64,000 nt of DNA from Pedinophyceae sp. YPF-701 (taxonomy: Eukaryota; Chlorophyta; Pedinophyceae), in contig CAJZHL010000010.1 in the NCBI GenBank assembly GCA_916048055.1, forward strand, positions 1,270,001 to 1,334,000, given 5' to 3'. The position numbers and the translations under genes were made by a program. Below are positions 45,449-55,615 of the stretch, in pieces (positions within the stretch are counted from its first letter, which is position 1; each line of letters starts with the position of its first letter). Below the pieces are notes generated by a model. That model was given only the letters and a program-made list of their open reading frames with translations. It was not told where the DNA came from and did no database searches.

Positions 45449-47899
45449 TCACGTCAGCCGCGGCGAGTCCAGCACCGCGAAGCCCGCCGCGACGCCGCCC
45501 TCGTTGCTGCTCTCGAGCTTGGTCCGAATCAGCGTCCCCGCAGCGCAATTGACAGCGGGCGCGTCGCTGCCCACACGCACGTACGCGCCGTACACCCCCA
45601 CCTCCGACAGCGAGTCCCCCTCCGCCCACACCCCCTCCCGCAGGAACAGCGTCTTGTTCACGGGCGGCCTGCATCCACCGCAACACAGACCTCCATCAAC
45701 CGATGCGTACCAACACCCCCCGCGCACAACGCGCGACACCCCCCGCCTCGTGCTTGACGCACGGCCCGGCGTGCAACCACCGCGCGTGCGCACCTTATCC
45801 GCTCCATGAGAATGTACGCGCCCAGCTTCCTCCCGCCCGCCCGCAGCACCTTCGCCGCGTCCTCCCCGTACAGGTTGTTCCCGCCCCCCTCGCGCTGCGG
45901 CTTCAGCACGTACGCGTCGGGGTTCTCCAGCGCCTTCGCGATGACCCCGCGCGCCTCGGCCCCGTCGAACTCCTCGAACGACCACTGCCCCGCAAACACG
46001 GCGCGAAGTCCCCCCGCGTCCTGGTCAGACAGGAACCGCTCGAGAACGCCGGGGCGCGCGAGGTCCTGCTGGACCTTCTTCGTGCCCGCGAGCTGCTGCG
46101 CGAGGTTCGGGACCTTGGGCGCGTCGGACACCTCGAGCACGCGCCGCCCCTGCCAGTCGGACTCGGTGACAAAGTCCGCGGGGGTGTATCCCGCGCGCAG
46201 GTACGCCAGCGCGACGCGGCGGCCGCCGAGGGTCAGCGTGCCGTCGGACCCGACTTGCGCCTCGGCCGCGACCTGCGCAGGGCGGCAAGTATCGATCATT
46301 TGTGTTAGCAGGCGTTCAAATTGCGCGCTGTCTGTCGTTGCATGCAACGTCGCGACGCTGGCACCGTCAACGCAGTGTTTCGGAAATCCGGCGTCGCGAA
46401 TCGCACAAATAATTCTGTCGGGATGTCGCAGAGCGGAGAGAGGCGGCACGTCCGTGTGTCGAAACGGCGCGGCGCGCTGTACGACGCACCTCCTTGAACA
46501 GCTTGCGGACGGTCCGCACGCCGTGGCGCTCCCAGAGCGTGCTCGCGATCCACTGCTGGTCGAAGGCGTTCCGCTCCCCGGGCTGCACGACCATCAGCAC
46601 GATCGGCGCGTCCGGCGCGCTGCTCGCGCCCGGCCGCGGCGCCTCCCAGCCCTTGTGTGCGCAGTACCGCCGCACCGCCTCGCCCATGGCGTCCGCGAAC
46701 CCCGCGAGCGGCTCGTTCTCCGGGAGATTATTCGCGTCGGCGTCCCCGGCGAGGATCCCGGGGTGTCGCAGCGCGAGGTAGCGGTGGAGCCGCGAGACGA
46801 GGGTGGACAGGGAGGCGAAGCTCGCCGCGATCATGTTGATCTCGACCTGGAGCATCCGCGTCGACGGTTCGTCGAGCATGTAGTCGGAGCGCGTCATGAG
46901 CAGCGTCACGGGGTCCACCATGCGCTCCGGGCCCACCTCGGCCTCGATGTCGTTCATGAGCTTCAGCAGGTCGCCTGTGAACGGGTCCTCCTGCGCGCGG
47001 GCCCGACGCCGAGCGACGCCGCTCTTTGTTGTATAAAAAAAAGGATCGCAGGCGCGCCGGGTCCGCCGGGGGCGTTGCGTGCGCTCCGTGCGTTGGCAGC
47101 AATCGATCGAGCTCAGGGCGGCGGGCTGCGGCGGGCCTGCGGACCTGCGCCGCGACCTCCAGCGTCTCGCGCAGGTACGCGCGGTCCCGCGAGACCGCGT
47201 CCATCAGGCTCGAGATCACGCCCGACAGCGCCAGCGCGCGCTCGTACTCGCGCCGCGGCAGCGCGACGGGCGACAGCGACACGGGCGCGTGCACGGTCGT
47301 GATCTGCACGCCCGACCCGGCCAGATCCGGCGCCGTCCCGCCGGACTTGGCGCCCATCACCAGCCCGTGCTGCGTCGCCCACACCACCGCGTCGGCGGCG
47401 AGCTCATCTGCGGCGCGGGGCGCGGGGGGCGGGACGGCGGGATCACAAGCGGCCGCGGGCGCTGTGGGGTGCGGGAGTGGCCTGCGGCGGCCAGGGCGCG
47501 GCGTGGGGCGGCGTGCAGATGCAGCGTGGGACGGAACGAGGTTGTGAGCACGGGATGGTCGGGGGGGAGACGGAGGTGGGCCGTGGGGCGAGGAAGTGAG
47601 CAGGTGGCCCGTGTGGTTGCGCGTTCGGCGCACGTTGCGTGCGGTGGGGCGCGTGCGCGGGCGGCGGAGCTGCCGGCAGCAACAGCCTGGCGACAACTGG
47701 GACGGTCCGTACCGATTTCGTCGTTTTTGAGCCCGAGCGCACAGACTGATACCCTCCTTGGTTCCATGGGCGTCCTGTGCGGCCGGTGTGGCCGCGCTGC
47801 GCGCCCCGCAGCGGCGGCGCGGAGGGGCACTCGGTGCACGGGCAACGGTGCCGCGCTGGCTCGGCGCGCCAGGCGGGCAACGTGTCCGCAAAGCGGCAT
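45449..47899 (-). CDS. GSH2: Glutathione synthetase, eukaryotic type
   Basis: Exons (47899-47743), 47407-47145, 46990-46490, 46272-45794 and 45668-45449 give about 539 aa. It joins gamma-glutamylcysteine and glycine using ATP, the second step of glutathione synthesis. Signatures are AVVWATQHGLVMGAKSG, THDYMLDE-like RSDYMLDEPSTRMLQVEINM (substrate site), VVQPGERNAFDQQW, GTKKVQQDLARPGVLERFL, the ATP-binding VLKPQREGGGNNLYGEDAAK, AYILMERI, ELG-type SEVGVYGAYVR, LIRTK and EGGVAAGFAVLDS. Exon 1 is the weakest part. The model ending at V|GTGCGC gives an ATG (47899) and an organelle-like basic leader; ATG 47767 in the same frame would give a shorter, cytosolic form. The gene is head-to-head with peroxiredoxin. 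Confidence 0.92.
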
Positions 47900-48326
47900 C
47901 AGCGAGCTCCCCACGTCGCTACCGGCGGCATGCGCCGCCGCAGCCCCACGCCGGGCCCTCGAGGAGCGCCGTCCTACCTAGCCAAGCACCCGACACCACC
48001 ACCCCGTCGCACCACGCGCGGTCCACGCAGCGCGGGGCAACGAGGCCTCGCACGGACGCAGAGCACAAGCACTCTCGCCTCCAGCAATACGACCGACCTC
48101 CCAACACTCCCCCCTACCAAGACAAAGCGAAACCACCCACAATGATGATGTCTCTGGGTGCGAGCCCCCACAGCCCACCTGACGCCGCACCACTCGCCTT
48201 CTGCTACCATCCCGTCCCAAGACCGCACCGCGAACGTGCCATCCGCGCCGTTTCACGCGGTATAACACATCAACGAGCGCGTGTGCAGGCTCCAAGGTGG
48301 CTGTCCGCCCGCTGTTCCGCTCCGCG
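47900..48326. promoter_or_regulatory. Putative bidirectional promoter, glutathione synthetase / peroxiredoxin
   Basis: 427 bp between two divergent thiol-redox genes. It should hold both promoters and 5' UTRs. No antioxidant-response-type motif is claimed. The exact edges depend on uncertain first exons on both sides. Confidence 0.45.
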
Positions 48327-49608
48327 ATGCGGCCGCGGGCGGCGCGGTCGATGGCGGCGCGCGTGCAGGTAGGCCGGCGTCCCAGCTGCCCGTACACGCC
48401 CACTGCGCGGTTCCGCGGCCCGGGGCGACGCGGCGCGCGGCGCTGGCGTGGTCCTGGCTGTGCACTGGCTGAGACTGATCTGAGGGAACGCGGCGGCGTG
48501 CGTGGCGCGTGCAGGCGATCGCGGTCGGGGACAAGATGCCGGACGCGAGCTTCGCGTACTTCGACGCCAACGGCGACATGCAGTCCGTCTCCACCTCGGT
48601 GCGGCCCTGACCTCGAACACCACCAACCGCCGCCACACACCTCCGGCCCCGCACGCCGTGCGGCCCGCGGCGCGGGCCGATCCCGGCTCTCGGCCCGGAA
48701 CCCGCCGCGCGGAGCCTCGCCCTCGCGCATGGCCACGCTGTCGCGGATTATCTTTGGAAAGAAACTGTTTTGATCGTCGCAAAACACGCGCTGTGTGCCG
48801 TTTGCGGGACAAGCGACGCGCCTCTCCGCATCGAGCGCCCCGGCGGCGACAGCAGCCGCGCCGAGCCCGCGCTTCCGACGGCCCCCGCGCCGCCGCAGGA
48901 GCTCTTCGGCGGCAAGAAGGTCGTGCTGTTCGCGGTGCCGGGCGCCTTCACGCCCACGTGCTCGATGCAGCACCTCCCGGGCTTCATCAACTCGGCCGAC
49001 GACCTGAAGGCCAAGGGCGTGGACACGATCGCGTGCGTGTCCGTGAACGACCCGTTCGTGATGCGCGCGTGGGGCAAGGAGGTGGGCGCCGGCGACAAGG
49101 TCATGATGCTCGCCGACGGCTCCGGCCTCTTCGCCAAGGTGAGCGCACGCACGCCGAACGCCGCTGCTCGCTCCTTTCGTCGCAGTTCCAGACACAAATG
49201 ACGTCTTTGATTCCGTCGTCAAATTGGTTGATTATATCATTTGCTATCTTTTGTTTGTTTGTACACGACGCCCTTTTTTGCGGCACGGTGTGTGTGGAGT
49301 CGCGGGCCGCTGCGCGGCCCCGCATCCGCGCGATGCGTGCGCGGCTCTCCGTGTCCATTTCGCGAGCTTGCGGGCTCGCACGACGCGGTGCTGCGAACAC
49401 CGCTGCTCAACGTGGTTGTGTGGCCTTGGTGGTTGATTCACGTGTGCAGGCGATCGGGTGCGAGCTGGACCTGACCGACAAGGGCCTGGGCATGCGGTCG
49501 TGCCGCTACGCGATGCTGGTTGACGACGGCACCGTCAAGGTCGCCAACGTCGAGGACGGCGGCGCGTTCACCATCTCCGGCGCCGAGAAGATCATGGAGG
49601 CGCTCTGA
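48327..49608 (+). CDS. PRXII: Type II (Prx5-like) peroxiredoxin
   Basis: Exons (48327-48368), 48515-48598, 48899-49138 and 49450-49608 give about 174 aa. It reduces H2O2 and alkyl hydroperoxides with electrons from glutaredoxin/GSH or thioredoxin. Blocks are [40 protein letters not shown] (peroxidatic Cys about 63), [20 protein letters not shown] (second Cys about 88, 25 residues on, as in plant PrxII), FAK, then [20 protein letters not shown] and [20 protein letters not shown]. The third Cys in MRSCRY is extra. Exon 1 ([14 protein letters not shown]) is short and basic and is the least certain part; it may be a remnant of an organelle presequence. Intron 3 holds an AT-rich patch at 49200-49265. 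Confidence 0.93.
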
Positions 49609-49938
49609 GCGACCTGGCGGCGCTGAGGGCCGAGGAGAGGGCCTGGCTGGCCGCGGGTGCGCGGCCCGGGGCCCGCTGACCTTCGCGGCGCCCGGTGGTG
49701 CGCGGGGGGGCTGAGAGCTCTGGTCGCGTACCGCGGGTGTGTGAAGACGGAGAGAGTTGAGTTGCGGCGTGGAACTTCGAGCCTGTGGTGTGGGGTGGCC
49801 GTGGGCGGGACGTGTGTCGTTGCGCGGGGGCCGGAGGGGGGTGTTTTCGGTGTTGTTGTACCTGGTGGACCTCCTGGGAGAGAATGGCCGCGTACCGGCG
49901 CGACTCCGCTTTGTTCCGGGCGAAGTTGGTTTGGCAGG
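49609..49938. other. Spacer between PrxII and cytochrome b5 reductase genes
   Basis: 330 bp on the same strand, containing the PrxII 3' UTR and the promoter of the next gene. Reading frames are not gene-like. Confidence 0.5.
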
Positions 49939-51571
49939 ATGCTGCAGTCGCTGAGGCACTCGATCGGGGCGTCGCGCGCGGCGCTGGCGGCCGGTGCGGT
50001 CGGCCTCGCGGCAGTTGGGGCCACAGTGTGGGAGACCCCGTTCAGCACCGCGGCGGCGAAGTCACCCGAGGCCGCTCTGAGCCCGAAGGAATGGAGGGTA
50101 TTCAAGCTCGCGTCGCGCAAGCAGCTGACGCACAACACCCACTTCTACCGGTGCGTGTCCTGCACACCTCTGAGCTCGCGCGGGCTGTGCCGCGCGATGC
50201 GCCGCGATGCGAGGCCGGCGTTCGAGCCGCATGGTAGAGCGTGCCGCATCCCCCGAGCAGCGCACAGCGTCGTCGAGTAACCGCGCCCGGAGAGGCCGCG
50301 CGACGGAGTTGTGCTGGTCCTCGGTGCAGCACAGCGCTCCACCACGGGCCTCGCTCGGTCATCCAGAATCAGGCAGTGTCCCCGTTCACCGTATTCGCTA
50401 TCTGTTCGCACACCCCCACCTCCACCGCACGCGCGTTCTTCAGGTTCGAGCTGCCGGAGGGGACGACAGCGGGCCTGACAACAGCCTCCTGCCTGGTGAC
50501 CAAGGGCACGACGCCCGCCGGCGAGACCGTCATCCGGCCGTACACGCCCACCTCGCTCAACGACGCCGTCGGCCACCTCGACTTCGTGGTCAAGGTGTAT
50601 GAGAAGGGCAACATGTCGAAGATCTTTGGAGACCTCAAGGCAAGCCCACGCCCGCACGCACGCCCACACGCACGCCTGCGCCCACACGCAGCGCGAGCGC
50701 GTCGCGAGCAGCCCCGCGCGCGCTCCCCCGGCCCGCACAGCGGCTCTGTTGCTGTCGATGACGCACCGACGCTAATCGCGACCGCTCTCCGCGCGCCTGG
50801 CCCGTCCTCGCGCGAGCGACTCGCGGCACAGCACGCAGAGATGGAAGACGAAGACGCTGATCGCGGATGCTCGGGGCACCCCGCTACGCCGTGCGTTCAA
50901 GCATGGCGCCGCGCACCACCCCGACGCGCGCAGGTCGGGGAGTCGATCGAGATGAAGGGGCCGATCCCGAAGCTGCCGTACGAGGCGAACAAGTACAAGG
51001 AGGTCGGGATGATCGCGGGCGGGTCGGGCATTACGCCGATGCTGCAGATCATCCAGGAGTCGCTGCGCGACCCGCGCGACAAGACCAGGCTCTCGCTGAT
51101 CTTCGCCAACGTCGAGGAGAAGGACATCATCATGAAGGACCGCCTCGACGAGCTCGCCGCCAAGCACAGCGACCGGTTCTCGGTGTACTACGTGCTGAAC
51201 AAGCCGCCCAAGGTGCGCGGGAAAAACAATAAAAATCAAAACACCTCCCGGGGACGCCAGAAGTGTCGAAACGGAGAATCTCGCGTCTCGCATCGCCGCG
51301 ATAGATCGACGTATGCGTCGTCGGTGCTTGTGCGTCCGTGCAGGGTATTTTCGGGATCGGCGGGTGGAAGGGCGGCGAGGGGCACGTGAGCAAGGAGCAC
51401 ATCAGGGCGCACATGCCCGCGCCCAAGGACGGGTCGATCGTGTGCGTGTGCGGCCCGCCGCCGATGATGAACGCCATCTCCGGGGACAAGAACCCCGACA
51501 AGAGCCAGGGCGAGGTCCAGGGCATGCTCAAGGACCTGGGCTACACCAGCGACACTGTGTACAAGTTCTGA
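49939..51571 (+). CDS. CBR: NADH-cytochrome b5 reductase
   Basis: Exons 49939-50150, 50444-50639, 50934-51212 and 51344-51571 give about 304 aa. It passes electrons from NADH through FAD to cytochrome b5. The N-terminus has a short basic start and a hydrophobic stretch (AALAAGAVGLAAVGATVW) fitting a membrane or mitochondrial anchor. Then WRVFKLASRKQLTHNTHFYR, FELPEG, the FAD motif RPYTPTS, the NADH motifs GGSGITPMLQII and CGPPPMMNAISG, and a YKF C-terminus. Intron 2 (50640-50933) starts AAG|GCAAGC, a GC donor. Its 294 bp are a multiple of three without stops, so it could be read through, but family proteins run straight from FGDLK to VGESIEMKGP. Confidence 0.93.
50640..50933 (+). other. GC-AG intron (cytochrome b5 reductase intron 2)
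   Basis: The donor is AAG|GCAAGC and the acceptor CGCGCAG|GTC. There is no phase-compatible GT nearby. The interval is open in frame and carries imperfect CACGC-type repeats at its 5' end (50645-50690). Confidence 0.72.
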
Positions 51572-51644
51572 GCGCCGCCTCGACGCGCCTAGACTCTCCC
51601 TGCGATGCGACGAGCGTGTGACCGTGATGCCGCGTGCGCCGCCG

Positions 51645-52827
51645 TCACACTCCCGCCGCCTGCGCCTCCCCGCCCTGCGGCGCCCCCGCAACACTCGCGC
51701 CCGCCTCCGGTGCCGCCGCCGCGCTCCCCTGCGCGCGCGCGAGCGGCAGGTACCACGTCGGATCGAACCCCGCCTCGGCCCGCGCCGCGTGGTTGAATGG
51801 CGGCTTGAGGCTCCCGAAATTCCCGGTCATCAACGCGTGGAAGAAACCGGCGACGTTTTCGTGTTTTCGCGCCTCGAGCGCCCACGCGCCGTCCGCCTCG
51901 CCCGCCCGCGCGTGCAGGTGCTTGAGCCACCGCACCCCCGCCGCGCAGTGCGTGATCTCTTCGGGGTACACCGTGCCCTCGAGCAGCGCCGCGGTGTCCT
52001 CGTCGCCGCCGCGACGCATGCGCGCGATGGTCTGCGGGAGCACGTCGAGGCCGCGGGCCTCGTGCGCGCAGTGCTCGACGGCGAGCCGCGCCGGGAGGGA
52101 CCCCGCCGTTCGCTCCGCGGACTCCCACAGGCCGTCGTGCGCGGGCATGGCGCCGTAGTGGGAGCCCATGGCCTCGAGACGGGCGGCGAGGAGCCGGAAG
52201 TGCCTGGAGACGCAGGCGGAGAAGGCGAGAAGAACAATCGGCGACGAGTAATTGATAGATGATGAGTATTTGTTGGGTTATAGGCGTGGTTGTACCTGCA
52301 CTCGTCGTCCGCGACGGTCACGAAGTCGTCGAAGAACTCGCGGGGCATCCCGTAGCCCTCCGGCCCCGCGCCCGCGCTCGCGCCGGGCTGTGCGAACCGG
52401 GCAATGATGTCCCACGACAGATCGACCGCCCAGCTCTCGATGTGGCACAGAGAGTGCACGATGCTCCGCCGGCTCTCGAGGGACCCGCCCTTCCCGCGCC
52501 TCGGCATCGCGCCGGGCGCCAGCAGTCTGACTTTGTCGCTCCGGGCAGGCTTGTCGGGGACGGGGTGCGTCACGCCCTCCCTGTAGATGGCGCGGACCTC
52601 GCCCGACCGCCACAGCTTCACAGCGGCGTCTGCGAGCGTTCGGAAGGCGCCAGACGCGTGAGTGAAGCATCCTCGCGCGAGGAAGCGCTCGCGCGGTGCG
52701 TGTTTGATGTGGCGCGAGGCTTGCCTGAGACGTTGGCCTTCTCCCAGGGGTCCGCGACGTGGAGGACCTTGAGCGCGAGCTCGACCAGGGTGTCCTCTGG
52801 GCCGGGAGGGGACGTGAGGTCGACCAT
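51645..52827 (-). CDS. DUF455 ferritin-like domain protein
   Basis: Exons 52827-52725, 52629-52296 and 52203-51645 give about 331 aa. DUF455 is a four-helix, ferritin-like family of unknown activity found in bacteria, algae and plants. Motifs are VELALKVLHVADPWEKANVS, AAVKLWRSGEV, then the helical core SLESRRSIVHSLCHIESWAV, DLSWDIIARF, FFDDFVTVADDE, HFRLLAARLEAMGSHYGAMP, HEARGLDVLPQTIARM and PEEITHCAAGVRWL. The Glu and His residues in HIESWA, ADDE, HEARG and EEITH are placed as di-metal ligands. The tail is Ala/Gly-rich. Intron 1 has a GC donor (TCAG|GCAAGC), and with it the phase and the sequence VSDAAVKLW fit. Intron 2 is AT-rich. Confidence 0.88.
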
Positions 52828-53559
52828 CTCGGTTCTACAGCGCGCCGCCGGGCGCGCGACTGGCCCACGGTGTGCCCGCAGGCCCCAACGGTCGTTCTGA
52901 GGGAGGGGCGCGAGTCGCTGCGGACGCTTGGGATAGCTGTGATCGTATAGAGGACAGCGCGCCCGCGTTGCGAGCTGGCGGTGGGAGCGCAGCCCCAGGC
53001 GGCCGCCGCGAAGGAGCACCAGCTACGACAGGGGCGCAGCGGCGACAGCACGGTGAGTTACGCCGAGGGTATCCGGTCTCCTTGCGTGCTCTGAGTCGAT
53101 GAGGCTGGCGTTGCATCGCGGGTGCGCTGTGCCGGCGCTACGCGCCAATAACGGCGGGCTCCCCCCCCCTGCAGTGCACAAGCGCGGCAGCCCGACCGGT
53201 CCGTCTGGACGCGCTTCCGCGATGATCGGGGACGTTTGTGCGGGAACACGCGTCGTTCACGGGCTGTCAACAACGCCATGGCCAGGCAGCACGGCGCCGC
53301 CCAGGGCGGCCCTCTTCCCGTGTCACACGGTGTGCGTTCGACGATGTGTCCGTCATGTCGCAGTTCTAACAGTGCGTCGTCGTAACCGCATCACCAGATG
53401 ACACGAACACGCGCGCGGCCTGGAACGTTCCCGCCGCGCCGCACGTGCGGGACACCCCCCCCTCCACACCCCCCCCGCCCCTCTCATCGCTTGCGGCGCT
53501 GTCCTTCTGCCCCCCGTCACCCGCAGCCACAGCGAGCAGGCTCGGCGCCACCGCACCTA
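52828..53559. other. Intergenic region between DUF455 and U-box genes
   Basis: 732 bp: upstream of the DUF455 gene and downstream of the U-box stop, both on the minus strand. No convincing frame or repeat is seen. Confidence 0.5.
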
Positions 53560-54985
53560 CTAGCGGCGGCGCTTCTCCCTGGACCCGCGCACCCCTAAGC
53601 TCATGCCCCCCACCCCCCCGGGGGCCTCGCCGACGTCCTTCGCACGCACCGCCGCTGCACCCACGCCCGCCGCCGCCGCCTGCCCACCGCACTGCGGCGC
53701 CCCACTGGTGCTCACTTCGTCCTCGGAGCCGCTGACGAACCCCATGTTCCGCAGCTCGCCGATGAGAGCCTCCAGCGAGCGGTTCGGCACATACGGCCGC
53801 TCCGCCGGGATCCGCTCGCGCGACACCGGGTCCGTCGCCGCCTTCCCGCGCTCCTTGGCGAACTGAAGGAGCTTGTCCGCGCACGCCTTGCAGTAGGAGC
53901 GGCCGCTGTTGGTGCACAGCATCACTGGCACGCGCAACACGTCGAGGCAAATCCCGCAGATCGCGTCGTCCAAGGGGTGCGCAGCTTGCGCCGGCTGCAC
54001 CGGGGGCTCTAGCTGCGCGGCTTCGCCGAACAGGGAGGCCTCTCCGAGCAGGCGCTCGAGGGACGAAACATCTTGCCCAATGTCGCCACTGAACGAAAAT
54101 GCGCCCGACGTCACGATTTCGAGCTCCGGCCACTTCCCGCACGTGATGAGGCGCCGCACGACGACGCGCACGCGTGCGAAGCGGCCGAGGGCGCTCCCCG
54201 GCGGCGGGAACGGCCCCCGCAGCTGCAGGTGCAGCTTGCGCTCCAGCATGGGCAGCAGCTCGTCAGCTTGCTGGGCGATCGCGACGCCCACCTTCTCCAT
54301 CCGGGCCCGCGCCTGCGCTCGACGTGAAAGTTTTGCACCTGTCAGTGTGTTTGCGGGCCCTGGGAGGCCGCGAGAGGCTCGGAGCGGGCCGTACCTGGTC
54401 GTTTAAAGGGGCGGCCATGTCGCGGACGGTGCGCGAGAGGTCCCGCAGCGATCCTGCGAGGCTGGGTGCCGTCTCGACTTCGGGGAGAAACGAGCGCTTT
54501 TTCCTCTCAGCGACCTGGCTGGCCAGCACGGCCTTGACCTCGACCAGGATCGAGAGGAGCTCCTCCGCCGCGTTCAGCGTGGCCGCATCTGCCCTTTGGC
54601 AGCTACAGCGCATGATCGCAGCACGGAGCTGCTCGCGCAGTCCCCTCAGCGCACGCACTGCCTCGGGCGGCCGCAGAAGCTGCGGTTGGATTGCGACGGG
54701 AACGGCGAGCGTGAGCGGCGTATGCGTGTCGATGGAGGCTTTATTTCGCATGAATATCGGCCTCAAAATCATGACGCGGACATATGCGTCGTCGTTGCGT
54801 CCAGACACGCTGAACACGCTCCGAAAGCGCGCACTCCTTCTGCTGCAGGAGCTTCCGGCACGATGGTGCGGGGCGCGGTGCAGCACCTCTCGGTCCACGC
54901 GGTCGAGTCTCTTGCGCAGCACGCAGTCCAGGGCTTTGACAGTCAGACGTAGAAGCACGACCGCCGACGGGGTCTGCGAGGCCAT
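53560..54985 (-). CDS. U-box domain protein (probable E3 ubiquitin ligase)
   Basis: Exons 54985-54395 and 54312-53560 give about 447 aa. The U-box lies in the second half (CGICLDVLRVPVMLCTNSGR, YCKACADKLLQFA, DPVSRERIP, VPNRSLEALIGEL); this fold recruits E2-ubiquitin without zinc. The Cys residues at CGIC and CKAC make a RING-like finger possible but no full ligand set is seen. The first exon is helical (LLRLTVKALDCVLRKRLDRV, AAEELLSILVEVKAVLASQV). The middle of exon 1 (about 54690-54800) is AT-richer than coding sequence here. An in-frame intron from GTCCGC near 54781 to CCGCAG near 54688 is possible and would shorten the protein by about 35 residues. The C-terminus is low complexity. Substrate is unknown. 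Confidence 0.78.
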
Positions 54986-55615
54986 GTTGAATGACCGCTG
55001 AACGGAAGTACGCGAATCTACGCAGTCGGTCCGCCGCAGGGAATGCGTGCGAGGCAGCCCGCACGCGGTGTCGGCGGTCGGCACCGTCGCTCGGCCTCGA
55101 GCAGCCCTCCCAAGCGCCGCGGGGGGGGTCTTGACCACCGCCGCGTCCACACCTCGTCCTGACGTCGCGGGGCGCAACACGTGCGCGCGCTCGAAGCGGA
55201 CGCCCACGTCGGACGCCAGCCACGGGAACGCCTGCGGCTTCCTCGCCGCGGTCGTCCCGTCGGTCCGTGACCCAGCCCACGAAGTGCACCTGACACACAA
55301 GTTGCAGGGGCCGCACGCGGCGCCCGGTGCGGCCCGCGGGCGCAGGCGAAGCAGCTGGATGACGGGCGTCTCCCAGGCTGCTCGTGGTGCGAGCCGCGAC
55401 GCGGTGGCCTGTGTCAGGGCGACCTGACAGCAAGTTGTACCTGCGGCGGTTGGGCCCAGCCTGCATCCGACGAATCCGCGCGTTCCGGCGCACTTCAGAC
55501 ACTTTCGCGCGGCGAGAATACGAGTCGGTTGATACTTGATACCTCTATTGTGAGAGCCTTGGATTTTGACGTCGCACTGCCTTGCATTTCCGGTCGCGGC
55601 ATCCCAGCGAGCCTG
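54986..55615. other. Divergent upstream region, U-box / beta-helix gene 1
   Basis: 630 bp between a minus-strand and a plus-strand start. It contains both promoters. Frames in it are noise-like. Confidence 0.5.

Noticed and set aside
53366-54142. Alternative Gly/Arg-rich frame over the U-box region
   Set aside because: It breaks up the U-box motifs; the other minus frame reads the full U-box without interruption.
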